From positions 1-60,189 of the forward strand of contig NZ_BSNY01000014.1 of the NCBI RefSeq assembly GCF_030160235.1: DNA of 60,189 nt, in the 5' to 3' direction. The DNA comes from Mesorhizobium huakuii. Its GTDB lineage: Bacteria; Pseudomonadota; Alphaproteobacteria; Rhizobiales; Rhizobiaceae. Made by a program: the position numbers and the translations under genes. Below the pieces are notes generated by a model that saw only the letters and a program-made list of their open reading frames with translations, was not told the DNA's origin and did not search any database. This document shows, in pieces, positions 11,831-21,782 of this stretch (the first letter of the stretch is position 1; each line of letters starts with the position of its first letter).

Positions 11831-12265
11831 ATGACACTGAAATCGTCGCTCGCGGATCATGCGCGTCCGGCCCCGGAAAAGCCGTTGCATCATGCAGGCG
11901 TGAATCGCGCCGCGATCGGCCGGCTCGTTCGCGAATTCTATGCGCGACTGCGCAAGAACGACCGTCTCGGACCGATCTTCGCGCGCGAGATCCCCGGCGA
12001 CTGGGAACCGCATCTCGAGAAGATGACCGACTTCTGGTGCTCGGTCATCCTCAAGACGGGCGACTATCATGGCCGCCCGGTGCCGGCGCATCTGAAGCTC
12101 GGGGACGTGACCGAGGCCGATTTCGACATCTGGCTGGCGATGTTCAGCCAGACGGCGGCCGAACTCTTTGGCCCGGAAATTGCCGCGGTGTTCGTCGACC
12201 GGGCCGAACGGATCGCGGCGAGCCTGAAGCTGGCGATGTTCTTCCGCCTGGGGGATCGATCCTAG
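11831..12265 (+). CDS. Group III truncated haemoglobin
   Basis: A 144-residue protein beginning MTLKSSLADHARP with a truncated-globin pattern: VREFYARLRKNDRLGPIFAREI, WEPHLEKMTDFWCSVILKTGDYHGRPVPAHLKL, then the last helices ending AMFFRLGD. It starts 25 bases after nirV in the same direction, so it is probably the third gene of the nirK transcript. Truncated haemoglobins bind or dioxygenate NO, so a role in handling NO made by NirK is a natural inference. The longer frame from 11288 is a shadow of nirV. Confidence 0.87.
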   Translation: MTLKSSLADHARPAPEKPLHHAGVNRAAIGRLVREFYARLRKNDRLGPIFAREIPGDWEPHLEKMTDFWCSVILKTGDYHGRPVPAHLKLGDVTEADFDIWLAMFSQTAAELFGPEIAAVFVDRAERIAASLKLAMFFRLGDRS

Positions 12266-12294
12266 AGCGCCCGGCCCAGAACCGAACGTGACGC

Positions 12295-12792
12295 TCAGTC
12301 CTCGAACGAACTCGACGCGGCATAGATCGCGGCCAGCGTCTCGATGCCGGCCTGGTCGGCCTTGTCGAAGCGGCCGGGCAGCGGGCTGTCGAGATCGAGC
12401 ACGCCGAAGACGCCCTCGTCGTCTTCCAGAAGCACCACCAGCTCGGAGCGCGAATCGGCATCGCAGGCGATGTGGCCGGGGAAATCGTGCACATCCTTGA
12501 TCAGCATCGAGGTGCCGAGTTCGACCGCTGTTCCGCAGACGCCCTGGCCGACGGCGATGCGCACGCAGGCCGGCTTGCCCTGGAACGGCCCCAGCACCAG
12601 CTCCTCGTCCGAGGCCAGGAAATAGAAGCCGGCCCAGTTGAGGTCAGGCACCATCTGGAAGATCAATGCCGCGGTGTTGGCGGCATTGGCGATCGAGTCG
12701 CTCTCGCCGTCGAGCAGCGCCTTGAGCTGAGCGGCGAGGTCGCGGTAGAACGCGGCCTTGTCCGAGGTGTCGATGGTCTTGGCGGCAAACAT
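12295..12792 (-). CDS. msrC: Free methionine-(R)-sulfoxide reductase (GAF domain)
   Basis: A 165-residue single GAF-domain enzyme of the YebR/fRMsr family, which reduces free methionine-R-sulfoxide. The three redox cysteines of the family are present at 76 (GKPACVRIA), 86 (GQGVCGTAV) and 110 (HIACDADSRSE). NWAGFYFL and VFGVLDLDSP are also typical. It stands alone, convergent with the haemoglobin gene. Gene symbol by family; fRMsr is also used. Confidence 0.9.
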   Translation of the reverse strand: MFAAKTIDTSDKAAFYRDLAAQLKALLDGESDSIANAANTAALIFQMVPDLNWAGFYFLASDEELVLGPFQGKPACVRIAVGQGVCGTAVELGTSMLIKDVHDFPGHIACDADSRSELVVLLEDDEGVFGVLDLDSPLPGRFDKADQAGIETLAAIYAASSSFED

Positions 12793-12969
12793 GGCTTGTC
12801 TCCGTGTTCAGAATCGCGGTTCGCGTTTCCGCAAGCTCTCTGCACCAAACGACCACCGGACGATACTAGCTTGAATTCCAGTCGCCGTGAAAGTCGGAAG
12901 ACGATGCCCTGTCCGACGCTCGGCAGCACGGCATCGAACCGTGCTGCCTTGATCAAGAAGGCAAATCCG

Positions 12970-13284
12970 TCAGCCGGCGGGTTTGTACGCGCCGGCAGCC
13001 TTCTTGGCGGCGGCGAGCACCGCCTTCATGTCGAGTTCTTCCAGGACAACCATCTCGGTCAGCGAGCCGCTCGCTCGCACCGCAAGGGCCATGCCGATCC
13101 CCGCCGACTGGTCCGGCACCTCGCCATTGACGACGACGTCATAGATGCCGCGCGTGAACATCACGCTGCTCATCTTGCCGCCGACGCTTTCAAAAAGCGC
13201 CTTGACCGCAGCCTGCCTGTCCGAGCCTTGCATCAATCCTTTGGCGGCATGAGGCGCATAGTTTGCCAAGATCGTCACTTTCAT
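12970..13284 (-). CDS. GYD domain-containing protein
   Basis: A 104-residue small soluble protein of the GYD family (MKVTILANYAPHAAKGLMQ ... FTRGIYDVVVNGEVPD ... MVVLEELDM). The name motif appears as RGIYDVV. The start at 13284 is set by GGAGGAAATA directly upstream rather than the ATG at 13299. Function unknown; many members are annotated only by this dimeric alpha/beta-barrel-like domain. Confidence 0.75.
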   Translation of the reverse strand: MKVTILANYAPHAAKGLMQGSDRQAAVKALFESVGGKMSSVMFTRGIYDVVVNGEVPDQSAGIGMALAVRASGSLTEMVVLEELDMKAVLAAAKKAAGAYKPAG

Positions 13285-13565
13285 GGGTATTTCCTCCAAA
13301 TGTCATTGTCTCGTGCCGCTCCATAATTCGAGCCGCACGGAGTGATTTATTTTTCGGAACAATTGCAGGCGCCCTGGGACGCGTTGGCGGCCAAGGGCTC
13401 GCTGCCGGACAAATATGCGCTGAAGCTAATATAATGACAATACCGGACACGCCGATGATGCCGACAGGAAGGTGGCCGGCTGGACCACGCCGGGCCAACG
13501 GCATCGAGCTCGCGCCGTTGACGCGCGGTGTGGTGCCGAGGTTGAACGGCCAGTGGCGGCGCGGC

Positions 13566-13724
13566 TTACATCGGGCGCTTGGGCTCGCCCTTTTGTGGCG
13601 TTGCCGTATCGGAATCGGATTTCTTGTGCTTGTCGGCGGCAATCCTGCGGATGCGGTCGAAGCGGCTTTCCTCGGTGGTTTCGGTCGTGACGACCGTCTG
13701 TGGCTTCTGCGCGAACACGATCAT
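13566..13724 (-). CDS. Small hypothetical protein (52 residues)
   Basis: A short frame from an ATG at 13722-13724 to a TAA at 13566-13568, preceded by AGGAGATC at good spacing. The translation begins MIVFAQKPQTVVTTETTEE and continues with a basic, charged middle (FDRIRRIAADKHKKSDSD). It has no membrane segment or known motif. The strong ribosome binding site and codon use like the neighbours support it; I do not recognise the family. Confidence 0.55.
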   Translation of the reverse strand: MIVFAQKPQTVVTTETTEESRFDRIRRIAADKHKKSDSDTATPQKGEPKRPM

Positions 13725-13778
13725 GGATCGATCTCCTGGGCTAGAGGCCTGCGCGCCGGGAGAAAATCCCCCGGCGGT

Positions 13779-13800
13779 AAGAACCGGCTCCTGGAGCCGG
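13779..13800 (-). terminator. Probable groESL terminator
   Basis: Downstream of groEL on the minus strand a strong hairpin (CCGGCTCC at 13784-13791 against GGAGCCGG at 13793-13800) is followed by TTCTT. Stem strength and position fit a rho-independent terminator; the U tract is short. Confidence 0.5.
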
Positions 13801-13846
13801 CGCGGATTGAGGTCAGGCCGTTTGCAGGCCGGCCTTACTTGAACCC

Positions 13847-15851
<2,005 letters not shown>

Positions 15852-15904
15852 GAAAACTTCTTTCTGGGGCCGGCTTAGGCGGCCGCTTGCCCCATATAGG
15901 CGCT

Positions 15905-15931
15905 TTGGCACTCGATAGATAGGAGTGCCAA
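15905..15931. promoter_or_regulatory. CIRCE element (HrcA operator) upstream of groESL
   Basis: TTGGCACTC at 15905-15913, a 9-base spacer, and GAGTGCCAA at 15923-15931. This is the classic CIRCE inverted repeat with one symmetrical change from TTAGCACTC. It lies 54 bases before the groES ATG, so the operon should be repressed by HrcA and induced by heat. Confidence 0.93.
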
Positions 15932-16098
15932 AAATTATTCGCAGGACCAATTAAATATTGAAAAGTATTATTTCACCTTGCCGTTTCGTGATATCCGAAG
16001 GTGGTCAAATAATTCAAAAAATTGAATTTTGCCGGTCGAGCGCCTATTTATCGGACAAGTTCATTTTCACGATTCCAGGCACCAAGGAGATTTATGCG

Positions 16099-16353
16099 AT
16101 GGCCGACGGCAATCAGACGATCATGGAAAAAGCCGAAGCCCGCTTCGTCGACAAGCAGAAGAAGACGGCGGAGCGCAACAAGGCAACCGCCGAGTACATG
16201 TCCGAGGCGAAGGCCAGGGAGATCAAGACCGCAAAGCTCAGGACATTGCGCCTGGCCAAGGAAGAGGCGGATCGCGTCGCCGAAGCCCTGAACCCGACGC
16301 CGAAGAAGAAGCGGGCGACCAAGAAGGCCGCCGCAACGGAGGCAAAAACATGA
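16099..16353 (+). CDS. Small basic, Lys/Ala-rich hypothetical protein
   Basis: An 84-residue hydrophilic protein, MADGNQTIMEKAEARFVDKQ, rich in Lys, Glu and Ala with a probable coiled coil in the middle and a lysine-rich tail (PKKKRATKKAAATEAKT). AAGGAGATT precedes the ATG at 16099; the in-frame extension upstream has no support. It overlaps the next gene by four bases (ATGA). I recognise the general type from rhizobial genomes but not a function; the basic tail could bind nucleic acid. Confidence 0.7.
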   Translation: MADGNQTIMEKAEARFVDKQKKTAERNKATAEYMSEAKAREIKTAKLRTLRLAKEEADRVAEALNPTPKKKRATKKAAATEAKT

Positions 16354-16616
16354 GCCTGACCTTCCCCAATCGAAGCCGCAGCTATGACGAAGCCGGCAAG
16401 CGCATCCGCTTCGTCGGCCATGACGGCATGTTCCAGATTTCCTTCTCGGTCGCCGCCGATGCCATGACCAGGATGCAGCCGGCAACTGCGGCCAACGAGG
16501 CCGGTTACCTCGCCACGTTCGACACCGAGAACAGCGCCATCCGCGACGTGGCCTCGAAGGCCTACGGCCGCACGCGCAAGAGCATGTATGTGCTGACGGC
16601 AGACGACTTCGGCTGA
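16350..16616 (+). CDS. DUF1488 domain-containing protein
   Basis: An 88-residue protein starting MSLTFPNRSRSYDEAGKRIRF. The DUF1488 pattern is visible: short N-terminal strand, 'RIRFVGHDG...ISF', then a helix and YLATFD-type end. The ATG overlaps the stop of the previous gene, so the two are translationally coupled. Function unknown. Confidence 0.78.
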   Translation: MSLTFPNRSRSYDEAGKRIRFVGHDGMFQISFSVAADAMTRMQPATAANEAGYLATFDTENSAIRDVASKAYGRTRKSMYVLTADDFG

Positions 16617-16841
16617 TCAGCCGAGGTCCATGTCCTCGATCATCGTCCGTATCTTCGCGGCCTTTTCGAAATGGTCGAGGCGGTGGGTCCTGATCCACCA
16701 TTCCGCTGCTTCCATCAGCAGTTCGGGGTCGTCATTCCTGTTGGCGAAAAACGCGTAGAACGACACGCCGACGGCAGGCCCCTTCTCGGAAATCTTGCGG
16801 TCGCAGACCTCCAGTATCTTTTGCCTCAGGCTCGCTCTCAC
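16617..16841 (-). CDS. DUF6500-like small conserved protein
   Basis: A 74-residue protein from a GTG start at 16841 with AGAGGA upstream. It contains FYAFFANRNDDPELLMEAAEWWI, a strongly conserved-looking block found in small proteins annotated DUF6500. Its stop touches the convergent DUF1488 gene. Function unknown. Confidence 0.62.
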   Translation of the reverse strand: MRASLRQKILEVCDRKISEKGPAVGVSFYAFFANRNDDPELLMEAAEWWIRTHRLDHFEKAAKIRTMIEDMDLG

Positions 16842-16905
16842 GGGAATCCTCTTGTCTTGGTGCGGCGGGATCTTGGCTCACCCTCTGGGCTGGCGGCAGC
16901 AACGT

Positions 16906-17097
16906 TCACCCCTTGCGCTCCGCCCTCTCCCGACGCCGGATGTCGCCGACATTCATCTGCACGACCATGTCCTCGGCCTCGCGCGGGCTCATGCCGACCA
17001 TCACTTTCTGCCTGATCACGGCTGGCTGGCCGGTGAAGACATCCACGATGGCCCAGCTCTGGGGCAGATCCATGCGCAGCACGTAGCGATTGGCCAT
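16906..17097 (-). CDS. Small hypothetical protein
   Basis: A 63-residue protein beginning MANRYVLRMDLPQSWAIVDV with GAGGATC just before the ATG. It looks soluble and has a charged C-terminus (DIRRRERAERKG). It follows the gene at 17103-17393 by five bases, so the two are likely co-transcribed. No family recognised. Confidence 0.6.
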   Translation of the reverse strand: MANRYVLRMDLPQSWAIVDVFTGQPAVIRQKVMVGMSPREAEDMVVQMNVGDIRRRERAERKG

Positions 17098-17102
17098 GAT
17101 CC

Positions 17103-17393
17103 TCAGCCCTGCAACATGAAAAACACCGTGCCCAGGACCAGCATCGTCCAGGCGATCACCGACAGCTTCAGCGCCATGCCGCCATGCCTGGCCAGAAGTT
17201 CCCGCAAGCGCGCTACGATGCCGGCCGAAGCGACAGGCGACGCCACGACGGCGACGGATGCCTTGGCGCCAAGTTTTCCAAAGACCGGCAGCGGGGACGG
17301 TTCACGCACGAAAATGACCTCGAATGTCGGGGAAGATCGGAGCGAGCAGGCTCGCGCCCCTGCCATAGCACTCTTTTCGCCAGCGCCCTGCAT
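17103..17393 (-). CDS. Small hypothetical membrane-anchored protein
   Basis: A 96-residue frame with one hydrophobic segment at the C-terminus (MALKLSVIAWTMLVLGTVFFML), giving a tail-anchored topology. The start is uncertain: the ATG at 17393 or an internal ATG nine codons later, which has a purine-rich stretch upstream, are both possible. Grouped with the next small gene downstream. No family recognised. Confidence 0.5.
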   Translation of the reverse strand: MQGAGEKSAMAGARACSLRSSPTFEVIFVREPSPLPVFGKLGAKASVAVVASPVASAGIVARLRELLARHGGMALKLSVIAWTMLVLGTVFFMLQG

Positions 17394-17527
17394 GCCAAAT
17401 GCAGATAGGTGGTTTTGACGTCGGCCCTATACCCGCGTGACCAGGGTCGTCGGAGGCGGCGATGGCCGCAACCACGCAAATCGGCCGAGACAGGAGGTCC
17501 GGCGCAGGGTCTCGGCTATAAGATTTT

Positions 17528-17603
17528 TGGAGGCCTCGCCTCGGGATCGAACCGAGGCTTCAGAGATTTGCCGTCTCCAGCGTAGCCGCTCCGCCACGAG
17601 GCC
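17528..17603 (-). tRNA. tRNA-Cys-like gene (anticodon GCA), non-canonical position 33
   Basis: A 76-base minus-strand cloverleaf with an encoded CCA. The acceptor stem is perfect over seven pairs (GGCCTCG/CGAGGCC). The D arm has the invariant A14 and GG. The anticodon stem is GGAGA/TCTCT with loop CGGCAAA, so the anticodon is GCA (Cys). The T arm contains TTCGATC. Two oddities are a G where U33 is nearly universal and a T stem that can pair over six bases. It is otherwise intact, so it may be a divergent tRNA-Cys or a decaying copy. It occupies part of the 478-base gap between 17394 and 17872, in which I see no protein gene. Confidence 0.62.
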
Positions 17604-17872
17604 ATTGCAACCGAACTAACGGGGAAATGCTTGCGGAAAAGTTAAGCCAGACGGCTGTTCTGTCGGCAGTTTGCGAAATGTCGCCTGGCATCGCCCTTCG
17701 GCAAGCTCTGTGCCCCGAAACCCCGACGGAGCGCGCGGTGCCGCGCGGACGATAAATGACCGACACGCAGTGCCGCCAGGCGATTCAGAGCTTCAAATCG
17801 CAGCCCTATCTCTTTGTTTGCAAACAATTCCAAGGGGAAGCTGTCCAGGCCTTCCCTGAAGAACTCAGGCCT

Positions 17873-18946
17873 TTACGCCGCAGCACTCCGGCCTTTCGCG
17901 CCGGCCTCGGCCTTGAAGATGCGGAACGTGTTGCGCCCTGCCGCCTTGGCGGCATAGAGCGCGGTGTCGGCCTGCGCGAACAGGTCGCAAGGCGAGCCCG
18001 CGCCGGCAAACGCAATGCCGATGGAGGCGCCCAGCCTGAGCGACTGGCCGCGCACCGCGAACGGCTTGCCCATCCCGTCGATGATCTCGCGCGCCACGCC
18101 GGAAACGGCAGCCCGGTCGAGATGCGAGCCAAGCAGCACCGCGAATTCGTCGCCGCCGACGCGCGCCACCAGATCCGCCTCGCCGCAACCACCGGCAAGG
18201 CGCTCGGCCGCCGCCTTCAGGCACTCGTCGCCGACGACATGGCCGAACGTGTCGTTGACCGCCTTGAAGCCATCCAGGTCGATCAACAGCAGCGCGCCGA
18301 GTGGACGGCTGGCATCCGCCTGTGCCAGCCGCGCCTGGAACCGGGCGCGGTTGGCAAGCCCGGTCATGGCGTCAAATTCCGCGAGATAGCGCATCTGGTC
18401 CGACAGGATCTTTTCCTCGGTGATGTCCTGCTTCATGCCGAAGATGCGCACCGGCACATCCGCCTCGCACTCGACCGTCGCGGTGATGCGGATCCAGCGG
18501 CTGTGGCCGGCGAAGGTGGTGATCTCGGCGTCGAGGGTGAAGCCGCTGCGCTCGGCGATCGCGCGGCTGCGCAAAGTGTCCAGCGCCTTGCGCGACTCCG
18601 CCGGATAGCACTTGATGATCTCCGAACGGTCGAGTGCCGCGCCGCGCGGCAGGTCGAACAGGTCGTAGACCACATCGGTCCAGTGCAACTGTTCGCCGGG
18701 CAGGCTGCATTCCCACACGCCGATGCGCGCGGCGACCGAGGCGCGGTCGAATATCTTGCGGCTGTGCGCCAGCGCAACCTCCTGGCCGGCGATCAGCGCC
18801 GCCTGCGCCGCGAGTTCGGCCTTGAGCTTGGAGATGGCGGCATCGCGGCGGCGCTCGGCCGAACGCGCATCCTGCCCACCCTCCCCGCGTCGTGGCGAAG
18901 CGGGGGGCCGCGCCGGACCTTTGGGATTGTAGGGTGTGTCGGACAT
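17873..18946 (-). CDS. PAS-GGDEF diguanylate cyclase
   Basis: A 357-residue cytoplasmic protein: an N-terminal coiled region, a PAS domain (about 68-175, ending GMKQDITEEK) and a GGDEF domain (about 185-345). The active-site loop is intact (ARVGGDEFAVLL, GGDEF at 264-268) with the usual LLIDLDGFKAVNDTFGH motif, so it should make cyclic di-GMP. The expected RxxD inhibitory site before the loop is absent (GEAD), so product inhibition through it is unlikely. It stands alone. Confidence 0.9.
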   Translation of the reverse strand: MSDTPYNPKGPARPPASPRRGEGGQDARSAERRRDAAISKLKAELAAQAALIAGQEVALAHSRKIFDRASVAARIGVWECSLPGEQLHWTDVVYDLFDLPRGAALDRSEIIKCYPAESRKALDTLRSRAIAERSGFTLDAEITTFAGHSRWIRITATVECEADVPVRIFGMKQDITEEKILSDQMRYLAEFDAMTGLANRARFQARLAQADASRPLGALLLIDLDGFKAVNDTFGHVVGDECLKAAAERLAGGCGEADLVARVGGDEFAVLLGSHLDRAAVSGVAREIIDGMGKPFAVRGQSLRLGASIGIAFAGAGSPCDLFAQADTALYAAKAAGRNTFRIFKAEAGAKGRSAAA

Positions 18947-19130
18947 TGCGGGGCTCTGCTGTCTTGGCGGACAGCCACCATGGCGCAGGAGCGATTAACA
19001 CTTCGCTGACACTTCCAGAGCCGCAGCGGAATCTCCGGCGAAAAATCCGTCGATGCGAAGCATGCGGAGAAGCGATCGCCGACGTCAACTTTTCCCCTTG
19101 AACGCTCGCCCGATCTGGCCTAGCCTTGAG

Positions 19131-19216
19131 TTGAGAAAAGGTTTTTCCAAACAATTCCGATCGGGCTCGGCCATTGGCCGGGCCTTATTCCGGCCCGTAA
19201 GAGAAAACCTTTTCCC
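19131..19216. promoter_or_regulatory. Paired operator-like palindromes upstream of the LacI gene
   Basis: Two related sequences flank the probable promoter: GAGAAAAGGTTTTTCC at 19133-19148 and GAGAAAACCTTTTCCC at 19201-19216. Each is close to self-complementary and they are near-inverted copies, with centres about 67 bases apart. That spacing suits autoregulation by a LacI-family tetramer through a loop (inference). Confidence 0.5.
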
Positions 19217-19236
19217 AACTAAGGATTCTCGGCGCC

Positions 19237-20280
19237 ATGGCAGCGGACGATCAGCCTGTTCCGGTCTTTCCCAAGCCCGTCACCTTGCGTGACGTGGCGG
19301 CGCGGGCCGGCGTCAGCGTCGCCACCGCCTCGAAAGCGCTCAACGACCAGGGGCGCATGACCGCCGAGACACGCGAGCGCATCCGCGAGACGGCGCGCAG
19401 CCTGGGCTTCCGGCCCAACAGCCTGGCGCAGAGCCTGCTGAGGCGCCGCTCCTTCACCGTCGGCCTGCTCACCAACGATACCTATGGCCGCTTCTCGCTG
19501 CCGCTGATGTCGGGCATTTCGGACGCGCTGGTCGACAATGGCGTCTCGGTCTTCCTGTGCAATGTCGAGGAGGATCCGCGGCTGGGCCAGCTGCATGTCG
19601 AGGCCATGCTCGACAAGCGCGTCGACGGCATCATCGCCACCGGAAAACGCATCGACCGCCATCTGCCCGTCGACCTCGCCAATCTGCGCATCCCGGTGAT
19701 CTATGCCTTCACCCAGCCCGATCCCGACGCCGTCGCCTTCGTCTCGGACGATGCCGGCGGCGCGCGGCTGGCGGTCGAACATTTCTGCCGGCTTGGCCGC
19801 AGGCGCATCACCCATGTCAGCGGACCGGCGAGCTTTGCCGTGGTGCACGCCCGCGCCCAGGCCTATCGCGACGTGCTCGGCGAAAACGGCCTGCCGGTCA
19901 CCGAGCCGCTGCTCGGCGCCTGGTCGGAAGCCTGGGGACATGAAGCGGTGGCGCAGCTGTTCGACGGCAGGAGCGAACGGCCCGACGCCGTCTTTTGCGG
20001 CAACGACCAGATCGCGCGCGGCGTCATCGATGCCCTGCGCGAGCGCGGCCTCGACGTTCCCGGCGATGTCGGCGTCATCGGTTTCGACAATTGGGAGATC
20101 GTCGCCGAAGCGACGCGCCCGCCGCTGACCTCGGTCGACATGAACCTGGTCGCCCTCGGGCGCGAGGCCGGGCTGACCCTGCTTTCCCTGGTCGGCGGTC
20201 AGCCCGCCGCGCCGGGCATTCGAAAACTGCCGTGCCGGCTGGTGGTGCGTCAGTCCTGTGGCCGCCCACCGGACGGCTGA
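19237..20280 (+). CDS. LacI family transcriptional regulator
   Basis: A 347-residue LacI/GalR regulator. The helix-turn-helix and hinge are at residues about 11-65 (VTLRDVAARAGVSVATASKALN), followed by a sugar-binding periplasmic-type domain (FCGNDQIARGVIDALRERG, VGVIGFDNWEI). It heads the sugar transporter/GH127 operon in the same direction and most likely senses the imported sugar. Palindromes upstream suggest autoregulation. Confidence 0.93.
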   Translation: MAADDQPVPVFPKPVTLRDVAARAGVSVATASKALNDQGRMTAETRERIRETARSLGFRPNSLAQSLLRRRSFTVGLLTNDTYGRFSLPLMSGISDALVDNGVSVFLCNVEEDPRLGQLHVEAMLDKRVDGIIATGKRIDRHLPVDLANLRIPVIYAFTQPDPDAVAFVSDDAGGARLAVEHFCRLGRRRITHVSGPASFAVVHARAQAYRDVLGENGLPVTEPLLGAWSEAWGHEAVAQLFDGRSERPDAVFCGNDQIARGVIDALRERGLDVPGDVGVIGFDNWEIVAEATRPPLTSVDMNLVALGREAGLTLLSLVGGQPAAPGIRKLPCRLVVRQSCGRPPDG

Positions 20281-20344
20281 AAACGAAAGCGCCGCGTGAC
20301 CGGCGCCAAGCCGCGCACCGCGGCCAACCTTGGAGGAGGAGAAC

Positions 20345-21592
20345 ATGAGGAACCTGATTGCCAAACTGGCCCTTACCGCTGCCGTACTGGGCGGTGGTCT
20401 CGGCACTGCCGCCGCCGACACCGCCAACATCTGGGTGCGCGCCGACGGCTCGAATTTCATGCCGCGCATCGTCGACGCCTACAACAAGGCGCATAAGGAC
20501 CAGATCAAGCTCGACATCATCCCCAATGCCGAGATCATCCCGAAATATGGCGCCGCCGCCGCCGGCGGCACGGCGCCCGACGCGCTGTCGCTCGACCTGA
20601 TCTACACGCCCTCCTTCGCCGCCGCCGGCCAGCTGGAGGACATCACCGACTGGGCCAAGTCCCTGCCCTATTTCGCCAGCCTGTCGCCGGCGCATGTCAA
20701 GACCGGGACCTACAAGGACCACATTTACGGCCTGCCTTTCTCGGCCGACGCCTCGGTGCTGATCTGGAACAAGAAGCTGTTCAAGCAGGCCGGCCTCGAC
20801 CCTGAGAAAGGCCCCACCAACTGGGCCGAGATCGCCGCCGATGCCGAGAAGGTCAATGCGCTTGGCGGCAACATCAAGGGCTTCTACTTCTCCGGCAATT
20901 GCGGCGGCTGCAACATCTTCACCTTCACGCCGCTGATCTGGGCCTCGGGCGGCGATATCCTGAGCGCGGACGGCTCCAAGGCGACGCTGGACAGCCCGCA
21001 ATTGCGCGGCGCCATCGATCTCTACCGCTCGATGGTCAAGAAGGACCTGGTGCCGGCAGGCGCGCAGACCGACACCGGCGCCAATTTCTTTGCCGCCTTC
21101 GCCGCCGGCAATATCGGCATCTCGCCCTCCGGCGCCTTCGCCATCGGCGCGCTCAACACCCAGTATCCCAATGTCGACTACGGCGTCACCTTCCTGCCGG
21201 GCAAGGACGGCGGCTGGTCGTCCTTCGCCGGCGGCGACAATTTCGTCGTCACCAAGGGCACCAAGAAGCTCGCCGTGGTGAAGGAGTTCCTGGATTTCGC
21301 CTATTCGCTGGAAGGGCAGACCATCCTCGCCAAATATGGCAGCCTGCCGGTGCGCGGCGACATCGCCAAGGACGCGCTGAAGGATCTCGATCCGCGCTAC
21401 CAGATCGCCGCCGAGGCCATGGCCAAGGGCAAGACGCCCTATTCGGTGGTGTTCAACGATCTGATCAACTCCGCCAACGGCCCTTGGACGCAGATGATCA
21501 ACGAGGTCTTCTTCGGCGACGACGTCGACGGCGCCATCGCCAACGCGCAGGAGACCATGCAGTCGATCATCGACCAGGCGCCGCAGAAGTAG
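20345..21592 (+). CDS. CUT1-type sugar ABC transporter substrate-binding protein
   Basis: A 415-residue periplasmic binding protein with a signal peptide (MRNLIAKLALTAAVLGGG ... AAAD) and the family-1 extracellular solute-binding fold (GTAPDALSLDLIYTP, YGLPFSADASVLIWNKKLF, GQTILAKYGSLPVR). The start at 20345 is preceded by GAGGAGGAGA. It follows the LacI gene and precedes two permeases. The ligand is probably an arabinose-containing oligosaccharide given the GH127 gene (inference). Confidence 0.92.
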   Translation: MRNLIAKLALTAAVLGGGLGTAAADTANIWVRADGSNFMPRIVDAYNKAHKDQIKLDIIPNAEIIPKYGAAAAGGTAPDALSLDLIYTPSFAAAGQLEDITDWAKSLPYFASLSPAHVKTGTYKDHIYGLPFSADASVLIWNKKLFKQAGLDPEKGPTNWAEIAADAEKVNALGGNIKGFYFSGNCGGCNIFTFTPLIWASGGDILSADGSKATLDSPQLRGAIDLYRSMVKKDLVPAGAQTDTGANFFAAFAAGNIGISPSGAFAIGALNTQYPNVDYGVTFLPGKDGGWSSFAGGDNFVVTKGTKKLAVVKEFLDFAYSLEGQTILAKYGSLPVRGDIAKDALKDLDPRYQIAAEAMAKGKTPYSVVFNDLINSANGPWTQMINEVFFGDDVDGAIANAQETMQSIIDQAPQK

Positions 21593-21650
21593 CGGCCGCC
21601 TGCCGGCCGCCCGCCTCTCTCCCTGGGCGGGTGGCCGGCGTGCTCCTTGC

Positions 21651-21749
21651 CCTCCCCCTTGTGGGGAGGGTCGCTGCGAAGCAGCGGGGTGGGGGTCTGC
21701 GCCAGTCCCCCACCCGGACCTGCGGTCCGACCTCCCCACAAGGGGGAGG
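21651..21749. repeat. Palindromic intergenic element inside the ABC operon
   Basis: A 99-base element bounded by perfect 19-base inverted repeats: CCTCCCCCTTGTGGGGAGG at 21651-21669 and its exact reverse complement at 21731-21749. An inner inverted pair GGTGGGGG ... CCCCCACC lies within. It occupies the 190-base gap between the binding-protein gene and the first permease. It would fold strongly in the transcript and differs in sequence from the RIME-like repeats at 5.3 and 27.5 kb. Confidence 0.8.
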
Positions 21750-21782
21750 TAGGGCGCCCAATTGGATCTGCGGAAGCCAGCC

